Assembly: GCF_004795055.1 (NCBI RefSeq)
Contig: NZ_SSBJ01000005.1
Coordinates: forward strand, 1-64,000
Source: Streptomyces sp. A1136
Lineage (GTDB): Bacteria; Actinomycetota; Actinomycetes; Streptomycetales; Streptomycetaceae
DNA length: 64,000 bases
Direction: 5' to 3'
How positions within the stretch are numbered: the stretch's first letter is position 1; each line of letters starts with the position of its first letter. Below the pieces are notes generated by a model, which was not told the DNA's origin, made no database searches, and worked only from the letters and a program-made list of their open reading frames with translations. Both the position numbers and the translations under genes were made by a program. Positions 25,297-33,940 of the stretch are shown piece after piece.

Positions 25297-26190
25297 TCAG
25301 GAGGTCCAGATGCCCGTGATGTCCTTGGCGGTGGCTGCGTTCCCGGCGTGGGAGGTCAGCCCGGCCAGGCCCTCCAGGGTCCGCAGCATGTCGTAGTGGT
25401 TGTAGGTGGTGGCCGAGGTGCTGCCCGGGGTGACGGGCTGGCCGTAGAGCACGGTCGGGATCTTGTTGCCGGCGAGCCGGTTGTCCTCGTCGAAGGTGAC
25501 GACGAGCAGGCTGTTGTGGGTCTTGGCCCAGTCCGCGTAGGCCTTGAGGTTGTTCTTGAGCCAGGTGTCGCCGGTGCCGACGGAGCAGTCGTGCATGTCG
25601 TTGCAGAGGTTCGGGACGACGAAGGACACCTTGGGCAGGGTGGTGAAGTCCGTCGGGAACTGCGTCATGGTCTTGGCCGTGCCGGTGGGCACGTTGGAGA
25701 AGGCGAACCAGGGGTTGTGCTTGCGTGCGTAGTTGCCGCTGTTGCACGTGGTGGAGCCCTGGCTGGGGAGGGTCTCGTTGAAGCTGGTCCAGCTCTTGCC
25801 GGCGGCGATCAGCTCGGAGGCCAGGTTCGGCGCGGAGCTGAAGGCGGGGGTGTAACAGCTGTCGTCCGTGACTCCCTGGTTGGAGCCGGAGAAGAGCTGG
25901 AGGTAGTTGGGCTGGCTGGGGTGGGTGACGCCGAACGAGTTGGTGAGGTTGGCGCCGCCCGTCTTCAGGGAGTTGATGTACGGGGCGCTGGAGCTGCCGA
26001 TGACCTGGTTGTAGGCGTGGTTCTCGAAGACGGCGACGACGATGTGGTCGGGGGCCGGGAGGCCCGCCGCGTGGGCGGGCTGGGCGGCGGCTCCGATCCC
26101 GGCCCACAGGGCGGCGCCCGCGGCGGTGACGCCGAAGGCGGTGGCGAGGGCGGTCTTGCGACGGCGACGTGAAAGGGGCATGCCAAACAC
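25297..26190 (-). CDS. Secreted acid phosphatase / phosphoesterase of the alkaline-phosphatase superfamily
   Basis: A 297-residue secreted enzyme. GTG start preceded by GGAGGT with seven-base spacing; the leader is SRRRRKTALATAFGVTAAG with a cut near AHAA. The mature domain has PDHIVVAVFENHAYNQVIG at the metal site, THPSQPNYLQLFSGS, and LCNDMHDCSVGTGDTWL and VTFDEDNRLAGNKI for further metal ligands. This is the phosphoesterase family that includes phospholipase-C-like acid phosphatases and SapM-type phosphatases. It is first in an operon with an MFS transporter and a propeller protein and likely frees phosphate outside the cell. Confidence 0.85.
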   Translation of the reverse strand: MFGMPLSRRRRKTALATAFGVTAAGAALWAGIGAAAQPAHAAGLPAPDHIVVAVFENHAYNQVIGSSSAPYINSLKTGGANLTNSFGVTHPSQPNYLQLFSGSNQGVTDDSCYTPAFSSAPNLASELIAAGKSWTSFNETLPSQGSTTCNSGNYARKHNPWFAFSNVPTGTAKTMTQFPTDFTTLPKVSFVVPNLCNDMHDCSVGTGDTWLKNNLKAYADWAKTHNSLLVVTFDEDNRLAGNKIPTVLYGQPVTPGSTSATTYNHYDMLRTLEGLAGLTSHAGNAATAKDITGIWTS

Positions 26191-26446
26191 GGTTTCTACC
26201 TCCGGGCGCGGGGGGACTTGGGGCGGCGCGGAGGCAACATACCCAGGGGCATGTGCATGGGCCAGGGATACTTGGCGAACAGAACGGGAACTCCGCCCTC
26301 CTTCTTGACCACGGGCAATGCCATAGCCCCGGGACGGTCAAGAGAAGGCAAAGTCAGGAACCAACAGGTAGTTTCGTTCATCATTCGAACGGAAGCAGTC
26401 CCACCCCGCCCCGACGGGGCAGTACCAGCCGGAGAAGCCACCGCAC

Positions 26447-27910
26447 ATGTCGTACTCACCCGACGGGCAGCAGTACCAGCCGCCGTACCGGCCGGAAGGA
26501 CAGCAACCGCAGCCACCACAGCCGCCCTACGGGCAGCAGCAGCAGGGCCGGCCGTACGGTGGTAGCCCCACCGGGCAGCAGGGCCAGGGCGGTGGTCAGC
26601 GGCCGCCGCAGCAGTACGGCAACCAGCAGGGGTACGGCCGGCCGGGCCCGCAGGGCTACGACCAGCAGACCCCACAGGGCTACGACCAGCGCGGGTACGG
26701 CCAGCAGCCGCCCCCGCAGCGCGGGCCGTCCCCGTACGAGCAGCAGCCCCAGTACCACCGGCCCGACCGGCAGGGGCAGCAGTACGACGATCAGTACGAC
26801 CAGACCCGGGCGTACGAGACGTACGGCGAGCCTCCGTACGAGGAGGAGCCCCCGCGCCGCAAGTCCAAGGTCAAGCGCTGGCTGATCGCGGGCACCACCG
26901 TCCTCGCCCTCGCGGGTGTCGCGGCCCTGGTGATGAGCCACTTCGACATACCTCCCTTCAGCGACAAGGGGCAGGCCGTCAGCTTCGGCGGGGCCAAGCC
27001 CGGCGCCGCCGGCGAAGCCCCCAAGCCGGCGGCGAACTCGAAGATGTCGATGCCGACGAACCCGACGGCCGTCTTCAAGAACGAGTCGACCCTCTCCGAC
27101 GGCACCCACGTGGCCGTCACCACGCTCGACGGCAAGAAGTCGGGCTTCAAGGGGAAGGTCTGGGTCTGGGCTCCGAAGGAGTACAACGACCCCAAGTTCG
27201 CCAAGAGCGGCTTCCCGGTCATGATCGCGCTGCCCGGCGGCTCCGGTTTCCCGGTGAACTACTGGATGGGCGCCGACCTCAAGCTCCAGGCCAGCATCAG
27301 CAAGTGGTACAGCGAGGGCAAGAGCAAGCCCTTCATCCTGGCCATGCCGGTGCTCAACCCTGAGGGCGAGCAGTCGAACAAGTACTGGGACGCCTCGGAC
27401 ATCCCCGGTCAGCCCAAGATGGGCACCTGGCTGACCGACGACGTCCCGGACCTGATGCGGGAGAACTTCCGCACGATCAAGTCCCGCGACGGCTGGGCCT
27501 TCATGGGCTCCTCCACGGGCGGCTTCGCGAGCCTCAAGGCCGTGCTCAAGTACCCGGAGAAGTTCAAGGCCGCCATCTGCTCGGGACCGGACATCGTGCC
27601 CGACTCCTTGATGTGGAAGGGCCACGAGAAGGAGAAGGCGGAGAACAACCCGGAGCTGCTGGCGAAACAGCTCATCGACAAGAAGGGCAGCCCGGACGTC
27701 TACCTCGCCTTCCAGGTCGGCGACAACGAGAACAACAAGAGGACCCTCCCCGACGTGCAGAAGTTCATCGCCACCTACGGCAAGGGACCGATCCACACCA
27801 GCCTGAGGGTCATCCCGGGCGGCGAGCACAACGCCAAGACCTACGTGCCGAACATGGGCGAAGGACCGATCCAGTTCATCAGCAAGGTGCTGGAGGGGCC
27901 CGTCGAATGA
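26447..27910 (+). CDS. Membrane-anchored esterase with Gln/Pro/Tyr/Gly-rich N-terminus
   Basis: A 487-residue protein in three parts. Residues 1-140 are low-complexity, rich in Gln, Pro, Tyr and Gly (PDGQQYQPPYRPEGQQPQ and similar). A single span follows (WLIAGTTVLALAGVAALV), placing the rest outside. From about 195 comes an esterase-D/antigen-85-like alpha/beta-hydrolase: VMIALPGGSGFPVNYWM, the nucleophile elbow FMGSSTGGFASL, and the His in VIPGGEHNAKTY. Such enzymes act as surface esterases or acyl transferases. The disordered head, like those of many Streptomyces membrane proteins, may bind other proteins at the cytosolic face. Confidence 0.8.
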   Translation: MSYSPDGQQYQPPYRPEGQQPQPPQPPYGQQQQGRPYGGSPTGQQGQGGGQRPPQQYGNQQGYGRPGPQGYDQQTPQGYDQRGYGQQPPPQRGPSPYEQQPQYHRPDRQGQQYDDQYDQTRAYETYGEPPYEEEPPRRKSKVKRWLIAGTTVLALAGVAALVMSHFDIPPFSDKGQAVSFGGAKPGAAGEAPKPAANSKMSMPTNPTAVFKNESTLSDGTHVAVTTLDGKKSGFKGKVWVWAPKEYNDPKFAKSGFPVMIALPGGSGFPVNYWMGADLKLQASISKWYSEGKSKPFILAMPVLNPEGEQSNKYWDASDIPGQPKMGTWLTDDVPDLMRENFRTIKSRDGWAFMGSSTGGFASLKAVLKYPEKFKAAICSGPDIVPDSLMWKGHEKEKAENNPELLAKQLIDKKGSPDVYLAFQVGDNENNKRTLPDVQKFIATYGKGPIHTSLRVIPGGEHNAKTYVPNMGEGPIQFISKVLEGPVE

Positions 27911-27923
27911 CGGACCCCGCGGC

Positions 27924-29372
27924 CTACGGGGTGACCCCGACGGCCCGCTGAGCGTCACGCTCCTCCAGCGACGGCCCGCCGAACACCTTCGGCGGGCCGT
28001 CGCCGTCCCACGGCGCCCATCCCGGGTCCCCCTCCACGGCGAAGCGGACCCAGGCCGCGTGCATCTCGTCGGCGAGGGCCTGCGGCGCGTCCGGCCCCGC
28101 GAGCCACGCCGACTCCGGCTTGTGGAGGGTGTCGAAGACGAAGCCCAGCTCCAGCGCGTGACAGGCGCCCAGGCCGGGCACCCCGCTGGGCCAGCGGAAC
28201 TCGTAGACGTGGCTCGGCGCGGCCCTGCGGGCTCCGGCGAGCCGGCGCAGCGGATCACGCAGCAGCCGGTCCGTGAGCAGGTGCCCGGCGAGGTCCGCCG
28301 GTCCGGCCCCGGGCAGGGCGGCGCGCAGCGCCCGTACGGCGGCGCGGTCCTTGCCGCCGCGGACCCGGGCCAGTTCCACCGCGAGCGGGCCCATCCGGTC
28401 GAGCAGCCGCATCGCCCCGGTCGGTGCGAGCCAGAGCCGGTACTCCTCGGCCGTCCAGCCTAGGAGCAGTGGTACGGCGGAGGCGGCCGCGGCGGTCATC
28501 GGGTCTTCCGGCAGCGAGTCCGGGTCGGTGACCAGGCCGAAGGCGGGACCGCCGGTGACGGGTCCGGACCGGCGCAGCACGGCCCCCTGGGCGGCGAGCA
28601 GGTCCGGCAGGGCGACGGCGCCGAAGGCCTTCGCGGTGGCGGGCACCTTGAGCAGGGAGGCCATCTTGCGGACCATCGGGCGGGTCCGCTCCCGGGGCAG
28701 CACCTCGGGTGGCCCGCTCTGCATCACGGCCCGGGCGAACAGTCCGGCGGCGCGGGGCGCGGCGAGCAGGGCGCCGACGCTGATGGCGCCGGCGGACTCC
28801 CCGAAGACGGTGACCCGGTCGGGGTCGCCGCCGAACGCCCCGATGTTGTCGCGGACCCAGGTGAGGGCGGCGATCTGGTCCAGCAGGCCGCGGTTGGCGG
28901 GGGCGTCGGGGAAGACGCCGTAGCCGAGTACGCCGAGCCGGTAGTTCAGCGAGACCAGGAGGACCCCGTCCCGGGCGAAGGCCGCCCCGTCGTACACGGG
29001 CACGGCGGAGGACCCCCGGGTGAGCGCGCCCCCGTGGATCCACACCATGACCGGCAGCCGGGCCCCCGGGGAGGGGTCCGGGGTCCACACGTTGAGGTTC
29101 AGGCAGTCGTCGCCCGGAATCCGCGGGTCCGCGAGCAGCGCCGCGTAACGGTCGGGGTAGGGCACCTTGGGAGCGGTGGGCCCGAAGGCGCCCGCGTCGC
29201 GTACGCCGTCCCAGGCGGCCGGCGGCCGGGGCGCGGCGAACCGGAGGGCTCCCACGGGCGGGGCGGCGTAGGGGATGCCGCGGAAGGCGTGGATGCCGCC
29301 CGCTTCCCGTCGTCCCTCGACCACGCCGTACCGGGTGCGGACCCGGGGCCGGGCGTCGCCCGCTGAACTCAT
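27924..29372 (-). CDS. Type-B carboxylesterase
   Basis: About 482 residues of the carboxylesterase/lipase type-B family. RTRYGVVEGRREAGGIHAFR and GIPYAAPPVG at the N-terminus, PVMVWIHGGALTRGS (oxyanion hole), GESAGAISVGALL with the nucleophile Ser, and LGACHALELGFVFDT with the catalytic His are all in place. It cleaves carboxylic esters. Start at 29372 (MSSAGDARP) after GGAGG. It has no signal peptide, so it is probably intracellular. It converges with the esterase gene on the other strand, with only 13 bases between their stops. Confidence 0.9.
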   Translation of the reverse strand: MSSAGDARPRVRTRYGVVEGRREAGGIHAFRGIPYAAPPVGALRFAAPRPPAAWDGVRDAGAFGPTAPKVPYPDRYAALLADPRIPGDDCLNLNVWTPDPSPGARLPVMVWIHGGALTRGSSAVPVYDGAAFARDGVLLVSLNYRLGVLGYGVFPDAPANRGLLDQIAALTWVRDNIGAFGGDPDRVTVFGESAGAISVGALLAAPRAAGLFARAVMQSGPPEVLPRERTRPMVRKMASLLKVPATAKAFGAVALPDLLAAQGAVLRRSGPVTGGPAFGLVTDPDSLPEDPMTAAAASAVPLLLGWTAEEYRLWLAPTGAMRLLDRMGPLAVELARVRGGKDRAAVRALRAALPGAGPADLAGHLLTDRLLRDPLRRLAGARRAAPSHVYEFRWPSGVPGLGACHALELGFVFDTLHKPESAWLAGPDAPQALADEMHAAWVRFAVEGDPGWAPWDGDGPPKVFGGPSLEERDAQRAVGVTP

Positions 29373-29507
29373 GGTGTCCTCCTGGGGGCGTCTCCCCCGT
29401 TCCGGGGCGCCGAATCCGGTGTTCCGGGCACGGTCGCACACCTGCCCGAAGAGTGACAAGGCGTGACCCGGCGCGGTGCGGACCGGGTTGGTCCGGTCAT
29501 GCGAGCC

Positions 29508-29846
29508 ATGAGGATCGACCGCACCCTGCGTCGCGTCGTGCGGACCGGCGTGGTGCCCGTCCTACTGGTGGCGTGCGCCGCCACCGCCGGGGGCACGGCG
29601 GCGGCCACCGGCCCCGACTTCCAGTACCTGGGCCAGGACGACAAGGTCCACGGCCTGAGCGCGCCGCGGGGCTGTGTGGCGGCGGAGGGCGGCGGGGGCC
29701 GGGCCGTCACCAACCACGGCCGGACCACCGCGACCCTGTACCGGGAGCCGCACTGCGCCGGCGCCCCGGTGGCGGTGCTGCGGCCCGGGACGGTCACCCC
29801 GGTCCGGCCGTATTTCGCGTCCGTGCGCTTTTCCGTCACCGGGTAA
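29508..29846 (+). CDS. Small secreted protein of unknown function
   Basis: About 112 residues with a signal peptide (RTGVVPVLLVACAATAGGTA, cut near AAA). The mature part is short, with two Cys (RGCVAAEGG and EPHCAGAPV) likely to form one disulfide, and no known motif. Start is uncertain: ATG at 29499 or 29508, or GTG at 29463; the 29508 ATG gives the most typical signal peptide. It lies just upstream of the chaplin gene and could be part of the same cell-surface set. Confidence 0.6.
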   Translation: MRIDRTLRRVVRTGVVPVLLVACAATAGGTAAATGPDFQYLGQDDKVHGLSAPRGCVAAEGGGGRAVTNHGRTTATLYREPHCAGAPVAVLRPGTVTPVRPYFASVRFSVTG

Positions 29847-29939
29847 GAGCAACGGCCGTGACCCCTGGGCAGCCACGGCGTTGTACGCCATGTCAAATGC
29901 CGCAGCCCTGCGGCGATCCAATGTCACGAGGAGATCTTG

Positions 29940-30218
29940 ATGTCGCGTATCGCGAAGGCATTCGCCATCACCGCTGTCGCCGGTACCGCCGTGGCGGCCG
30001 GTGCGGGTCTGGCCGTCGCCGATGCCGGAGCGCACGGTGCGGCGATCGGTTCCCCCGGTGTCCTGTCGGGCAACCTGGTCCAGGTCCCCGTGCACGTCCC
30101 GGTCAACGTCTGCGGCAACACCGTGAACGTGATCGCCCTGCTCAACCCGGCCTTCGGCAACACCTGCGTCAACGCGTCGGGTGGCGACGAGCACCACACC
30201 GAGGGCTACGGCGAGTGA
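29940..30218 (+). CDS. Short chaplin
   Basis: A 92-residue short chaplin. Signal peptide AKAFAITAVAGTAVAAG with cut near AVADAG, then the chaplin core: GSPGVLSGNLVQVPVHVPVN, VCGNTVNVIALLNPAFGN with two conserved Cys, and TCVN. The hydrophilic tail (GGDEHHTEGYGE) is longer than in most short chaplins. These proteins assemble into amyloid-like fibrils on spores and aerial hyphae and lower surface tension. GAGGAG precedes the ATG. A strong terminator follows. Confidence 0.92.
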   Translation: MSRIAKAFAITAVAGTAVAAGAGLAVADAGAHGAAIGSPGVLSGNLVQVPVHVPVNVCGNTVNVIALLNPAFGNTCVNASGGDEHHTEGYGE

Positions 30219-30253
30219 TCATCCGCCGCCGGACCGTGTGACCGAAGCACCGA

Positions 30254-30283
30254 GGGCCCCCGCCGGACGGCGGGGGCCCTTTT
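30254..30283. terminator. Bidirectional terminator between chaplin and melD2-like genes
   Basis: GGGCCCCCGCC (30254-30264), loop GGAC, exact complement 30269-30279 and then TTTT. It lies 36 bases after the chaplin stop and 13 bases before the 3' end of the convergent tyrosinase gene, so it can serve both. Confidence 0.9.
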
Positions 30284-30295
30284 CGCGCGGTGGGG

Positions 30296-31159
30296 TCACT
30301 CGTAGCGGTACTGGCCCTGGTGGCGGAGCATCTCGCGCGGGGTGACGTTCCACGGGGGCATCGGCTCGTCGAGGGCGATCACCCTGCCGTGCTGGAGGTC
30401 ACCCACCGGCGGGGGCTCGGCGGGCAGGTAGCCGGACTCCGGGTGCTTCTGCTGCCAGCGGTCCCAGACGAGGTCCACGAAGGCGTGGTGCAGCCAGAAC
30501 ACCGGATCGTTGGGAGCCGTGCCGCCCGTCATGTGGCCGCCGATCCACTGGTGGACCTTGTTGTGGTTGCGCCAGCGCTCGCTCTTGGGCGCGGCCCAGC
30601 CCTCCAGCTTGTTGCGGAAGCCGCCGTCGCGCGCCGTGGAGTCCCACGGGGCGGTGTCGTAGGTGGGGTCGTCGATCGCCCACTGGAGTTCGGCCCTGGT
30701 GGGAAGCTTGATCGGGTTCTGCGGGCGGCCCAGGTTGCGGGTGAGGTAGGCGGCCTCCGACACGCCGACGGTCACGGTCCAGTTGCCCGTCGCGTAGGCG
30801 AAGGGGCCGGTCGTCACCTGGTGGTCGCCCTCGCGGCCGGTGCCCCCCAGGAAGTCCTCGGCCCACAGGGACGAGGCCGGGCTGTTGTCCGTGGTCCAGT
30901 CCCAGTAGGGGATGGAGACGCCGGCGTCGACGGAGCGGAGTTGCCCCTCGAATTCCAACAGGAAGCGCCGGTGCCAGGGGAAGAAGGACGGGGACATGTG
31001 CCCGACACGCAGCTTGCGGTCGCGGTCCGGCACGAAGTACTTGCCGTGGGTGCGGACGAACTGGTCGTAGGTGCCGTTGCGCTTGAGTTCGAGCACGGCT
31101 GCCGTGAACCGCTGCTTCTGGGCGCGGGTCAGGTCCTTCTGGTTCTGCCGGGTGTACAA
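30296..31159 (-). CDS. Second tyrosinase (MelD2-like)
   Basis: A 287-residue tyrosinase. Counted from the TTG at 31159 the CuA ligands again fall at His38, His54 and His63 (GHMSPSFFPWHRRFL), and CuB has RNHNKVHQWIGGH and NDPVFWLHHAFVD. The TTG is preceded by AGGAG with seven-base spacing, supporting it. It resembles the MelD2 paralogue that several Streptomyces have beside melC2. It has no signal peptide and should be carried by the adjacent MelD1-like protein. It is 37% to 60% like melC2 by eye only; alignment would give a true figure. Confidence 0.9.
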   Translation of the reverse strand: MYTRQNQKDLTRAQKQRFTAAVLELKRNGTYDQFVRTHGKYFVPDRDRKLRVGHMSPSFFPWHRRFLLEFEGQLRSVDAGVSIPYWDWTTDNSPASSLWAEDFLGGTGREGDHQVTTGPFAYATGNWTVTVGVSEAAYLTRNLGRPQNPIKLPTRAELQWAIDDPTYDTAPWDSTARDGGFRNKLEGWAAPKSERWRNHNKVHQWIGGHMTGGTAPNDPVFWLHHAFVDLVWDRWQQKHPESGYLPAEPPPVGDLQHGRVIALDEPMPPWNVTPREMLRHQGQYRYE

Positions 31160-31175
31160 GGCGGGGCTCCTGCCG

Positions 31176-31544
31176 TCAGCCGTGGTGGGGGGCGGCGATC
31201 GCCAGGTTCGTCGTGCCGAGTTCGTCCACGGCCGCGCGGGCCAGCTCCATCGGGGTCGCGAAGGACTCGAAGTGGTTGACGCCGCTCAGGTAACTGCCGT
31301 CGGCCCGGCGCATCACGTGCAGGGGCCGCCCGTCGATGCGGACGGCGGCCGCGGCGAGGTCGACGCTGATGTGGCGGCCCCGGTACGACTCCTCCACCAG
31401 CGGGGCCGGGGTGAGCGTCTGGCGGGGGCGCCGGGCGCGGAGTACGGGTCCCAGGGCCGCCGCCGTTCCGGCGAGCACCGCCGCGGTGAAGGCCGTACGG
31501 AGGACCGTGCGACGGGTGAGTGGTGCGGCGGATGCTGCGTACAT
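31176..31544 (-). CDS. Tyrosinase cofactor protein (MelD1-like)
   Basis: A 122-residue MelC1 homologue. Its twin-arginine leader ([19 protein letters not shown]) and [30 protein letters not shown] and [16 protein letters not shown] blocks match the MelC1 fold. It lacks the internal duplication and the HHGGHH patch of the melC1 copy at 9.8 kb but ends in HHG. It lies 16 bases upstream of the second tyrosinase gene and is first of that operon. Expected role: copper delivery and Tat export of its partner. Confidence 0.9.
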   Translation of the reverse strand: MYAASAAPLTRRTVLRTAFTAAVLAGTAAALGPVLRARRPRQTLTPAPLVEESYRGRHISVDLAAAAVRIDGRPLHVMRRADGSYLSGVNHFESFATPMELARAAVDELGTTNLAIAAPHHG

Positions 31545-31643
31545 GCGTTCTCCTCGCTCGATGGCCCGTGCTACGCGGTCTAACGCGGCCCGGCGGGCGA
31601 GGTCACCCCCGGGGCACGAGTACCCCGGGGGTGGGAGGACGGC

Positions 31644-32756
31644 CTACGGGGCCGGGAGTTCGGCAAAGTCTGCCACGAGGCCGCGGTGGTGGCCCGCCGT
31701 GCCCAGCGCCGGCGAGTCGGCCTTGGCCCGCTTGAGGTACAGGTGCGCCGGGTGCTCCCAGGTCATCCCGATGCCGCCGTGGAGTTGGACGCACTCCTCC
31801 GCGGCCCGCACCGCGACCCCCGAGCAGTAGGCCTGGGCGACGGCGATCGTCAACGGTGCGTCGGCGGTGCCCGTCGCGAGGGCATCGGCGGCCGCGCGGG
31901 CGGCGGCCCTGGCGGAGGCGACGTCGAGCCAGAGCCGGGCCAGGCGGTGCTTGAGCGCCTGGAACGACCCGATGGGACGGTTGAACTGGTGGCGGGTCCG
32001 GACGTGGGCCACCGTCTCGGTCAGGCACCACTCCGCGACGCCGACCTGCTCGGAGGCGAGCAGCCCGGCCCCCGCGAGCAGCGCGCCGGCGACGGCGGCG
32101 CGCGCGGTGGCGGGGTCGGCCAGCCGGGTTCCGGCGGCTCCGTCGAGGCGGACGGCGGCGAGCGGGCGCGTCAGGTCCAGCGGGATCAGCGGCGTGAGCG
32201 AGACCTCCGCCGCCGGCACGGCGTACAGCCCGGTGTCGGCCGGGACGAGCAGCACGTCGGCGGCGACGGCGTCGGCGACGAAGCCGACGGAACCGCTCAG
32301 CGACCCGCCTCCCGCGTCCCGTACCGGCGCGGGCAGCGGTGCGCCGGGGGCCAGGGTCAGCGGCACGGCCGGTACGCACACCTGCCGGCCGCCGGCCACC
32401 TCGCGCAGCAGCGTGCTCACCTCGGTCGAGGACGGGTCGCAGCCGAGGAGGATCTCCGTCGCCAGGACCCCGCTCGTGAGGTACGGGACGGGCGCCACGG
32501 CCCGGCCCAGCTCCTCCAGCACCACCGCGGCCTCGCGGTGACTCGCCCCCTGTCCGCCGAGCTTCTCCGGGACGAGCAGCCCGGCGGCGCCGATCCCGGT
32601 GGCGAGGGTGTGCCACAGCTCCGGGTCGTGGGGCCGGCCGCTCTCGATCCGGGCGAGGACCGCCGCGGGCGGGCAGCGGTCGGTGAGCAGGGCCCGTACG
32701 GCCGAGCGCAGTTCCTCCTCGGTCTCGGAGTAGAGCAGGTCGAAGGGTGCGCTCAT
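31644..32756 (-). CDS. Acyl-CoA dehydrogenase (short subunit type)
   Basis: A 370-residue acyl-CoA dehydrogenase. N-terminal helical domain (FDLLYSETEEELRSAVRALL), middle domain with shortened FAD site, and C-terminal ARTRHQFNRPIGSFQALKH-type block (here VRTRHQFNRPIGSFQALKH), then ECVQLHGGIGMTWEHP. It overlaps the next ACAD gene by four bases. In actinomycetes such adjacent, divergent ACAD pairs often form alpha2-beta2 heterotetramers acting on bulky acyl-CoAs (steroid side chains and the like). The product may be active only with its partner. Confidence 0.85.
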   Translation of the reverse strand: MSAPFDLLYSETEEELRSAVRALLTDRCPPAAVLARIESGRPHDPELWHTLATGIGAAGLLVPEKLGGQGASHREAAVVLEELGRAVAPVPYLTSGVLATEILLGCDPSSTEVSTLLREVAGGRQVCVPAVPLTLAPGAPLPAPVRDAGGGSLSGSVGFVADAVAADVLLVPADTGLYAVPAAEVSLTPLIPLDLTRPLAAVRLDGAAGTRLADPATARAAVAGALLAGAGLLASEQVGVAEWCLTETVAHVRTRHQFNRPIGSFQALKHRLARLWLDVASARAAARAAADALATGTADAPLTIAVAQAYCSGVAVRAAEECVQLHGGIGMTWEHPAHLYLKRAKADSPALGTAGHHRGLVADFAELPAP

Positions 32757-33940
32757 CGGGCCAGGTCCTTCCAGGCGAGGTCCTTGTCGTCGCGCGGCTC
32801 GGGCGGCAGGCCCAGGACGCGTTCGGCGACGATGTTGAGGAGGATTTCGCTGGTGCCGCCCTCGATGCTGTTGCCCTTGGCGCGCAGGTAGCGGTATCCG
32901 GCGTCCCTGCCGGTGAAGTCGACGATCTCGGGACGGCGCATGGTCCAGTCCTCGTAGAGGAGCCCCTCTTCCGCGAGGAGTTCCACCTCCAGGCCGCTGA
33001 TCTCCTGGTTGAGGCGGGCGAAGGTGAGTTTCATGCCGCTGCCCTCGGGGCCGGGTTGTCCCGCGGCGAGCTGCTGGCGCAGCCGTTCACCGGTGAGACG
33101 GGCCACTTCCGCCTCGACCCACAGTTCCAGGAGCCGCTGGTGCAGGGCGTGGGTGCGCAGTTCGGGGCGCTCGCGCCAAGTGGCGGCGACTGGGGCGATC
33201 ATGCCGCCTTCGCGGGGGATGCGCATGCCGCCGATGGAGACGCGTTCGTTCATGAGGGTGGTGCGGGCGACCGCCCAGCCCTGGCCGACGGCGCCGAGCC
33301 GGTGGTCGTCGGGGATGCGGACGCCGGTGAGGAACACCTCGTTGAACTCGGCCTCGCCGGTGATCTGGCGCAGGGGGCGGACCTCCACCCCCGGCGCGTG
33401 CATGTCGCAGAGGAAGTAGGTGATGCCCTGGTGTTTGGGCAGGGCGGGGTCGGTGCGGGCGATGAGGATCGCCCAACGGGCGGTGTGGGCGCTGGAGGTC
33501 CACACCTTCTGACCGTCGACGATCCACTCGTCGCTCGCCGCGTCGTGGACGGCGCGGGTGCCGAGCGCGGCGAGGTCGGAGCCCGCGCCGGGTTCGCTGA
33601 ACAGCTGGCACCAGACTTCCTCGCCGAGCCACAAGGGGCGCAAGAAGCGGTGTTTTTGCTCCTCGGTGCCGTAGGCGAGGATCGTGGGCGCGGCCATGCC
33701 GAGGCCGATGCCGATCCGCCGGGGGTCGTTGTCGGGGGCTCCGGCGGCCTCCAGTTCGGCGTCCACCACGGCTTGCAGGGAGCGGGGTGCGCCGAGTCCG
33801 CCGAGGCCCTCGGGGTAGTGCACCCAGGCGAGTCCGGCGTCGAAGCGGGCGCGCAGGAAGGCGTCCCGGTCGGTGGTGGCGGGCGGGTGGTCGGCCAGCA
33901 GGGCGCGGACGCGGGCCGGCAGGTCCTCCGCTGTGGTCAC
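32753..33940 (-). CDS. Acyl-CoA dehydrogenase (partner subunit)
   Basis: A 395-residue acyl-CoA dehydrogenase. The FAD-domain motif CQLFSEPGAGSDLAALGTRA, the middle-domain VDGQKVWTSSAHTARWAILIARTD, and the C-terminal GNSIEGGTSEILLNIVAERV are clear. Start is GTG at 33940, overlapping the TGA of the quinone oxidoreductase gene (GTGA). It and the 370-residue ACAD overlap by ATGA, so three genes read as one coupled unit. Electrons would go to ETF. Partnering as a heterotetramer is my inference from the gene pair. Confidence 0.88.
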   Translation of the reverse strand: MTTAEDLPARVRALLADHPPATTDRDAFLRARFDAGLAWVHYPEGLGGLGAPRSLQAVVDAELEAAGAPDNDPRRIGIGLGMAAPTILAYGTEEQKHRFLRPLWLGEEVWCQLFSEPGAGSDLAALGTRAVHDAASDEWIVDGQKVWTSSAHTARWAILIARTDPALPKHQGITYFLCDMHAPGVEVRPLRQITGEAEFNEVFLTGVRIPDDHRLGAVGQGWAVARTTLMNERVSIGGMRIPREGGMIAPVAATWRERPELRTHALHQRLLELWVEAEVARLTGERLRQQLAAGQPGPEGSGMKLTFARLNQEISGLEVELLAEEGLLYEDWTMRRPEIVDFTGRDAGYRYLRAKGNSIEGGTSEILLNIVAERVLGLPPEPRDDKDLAWKDLAR

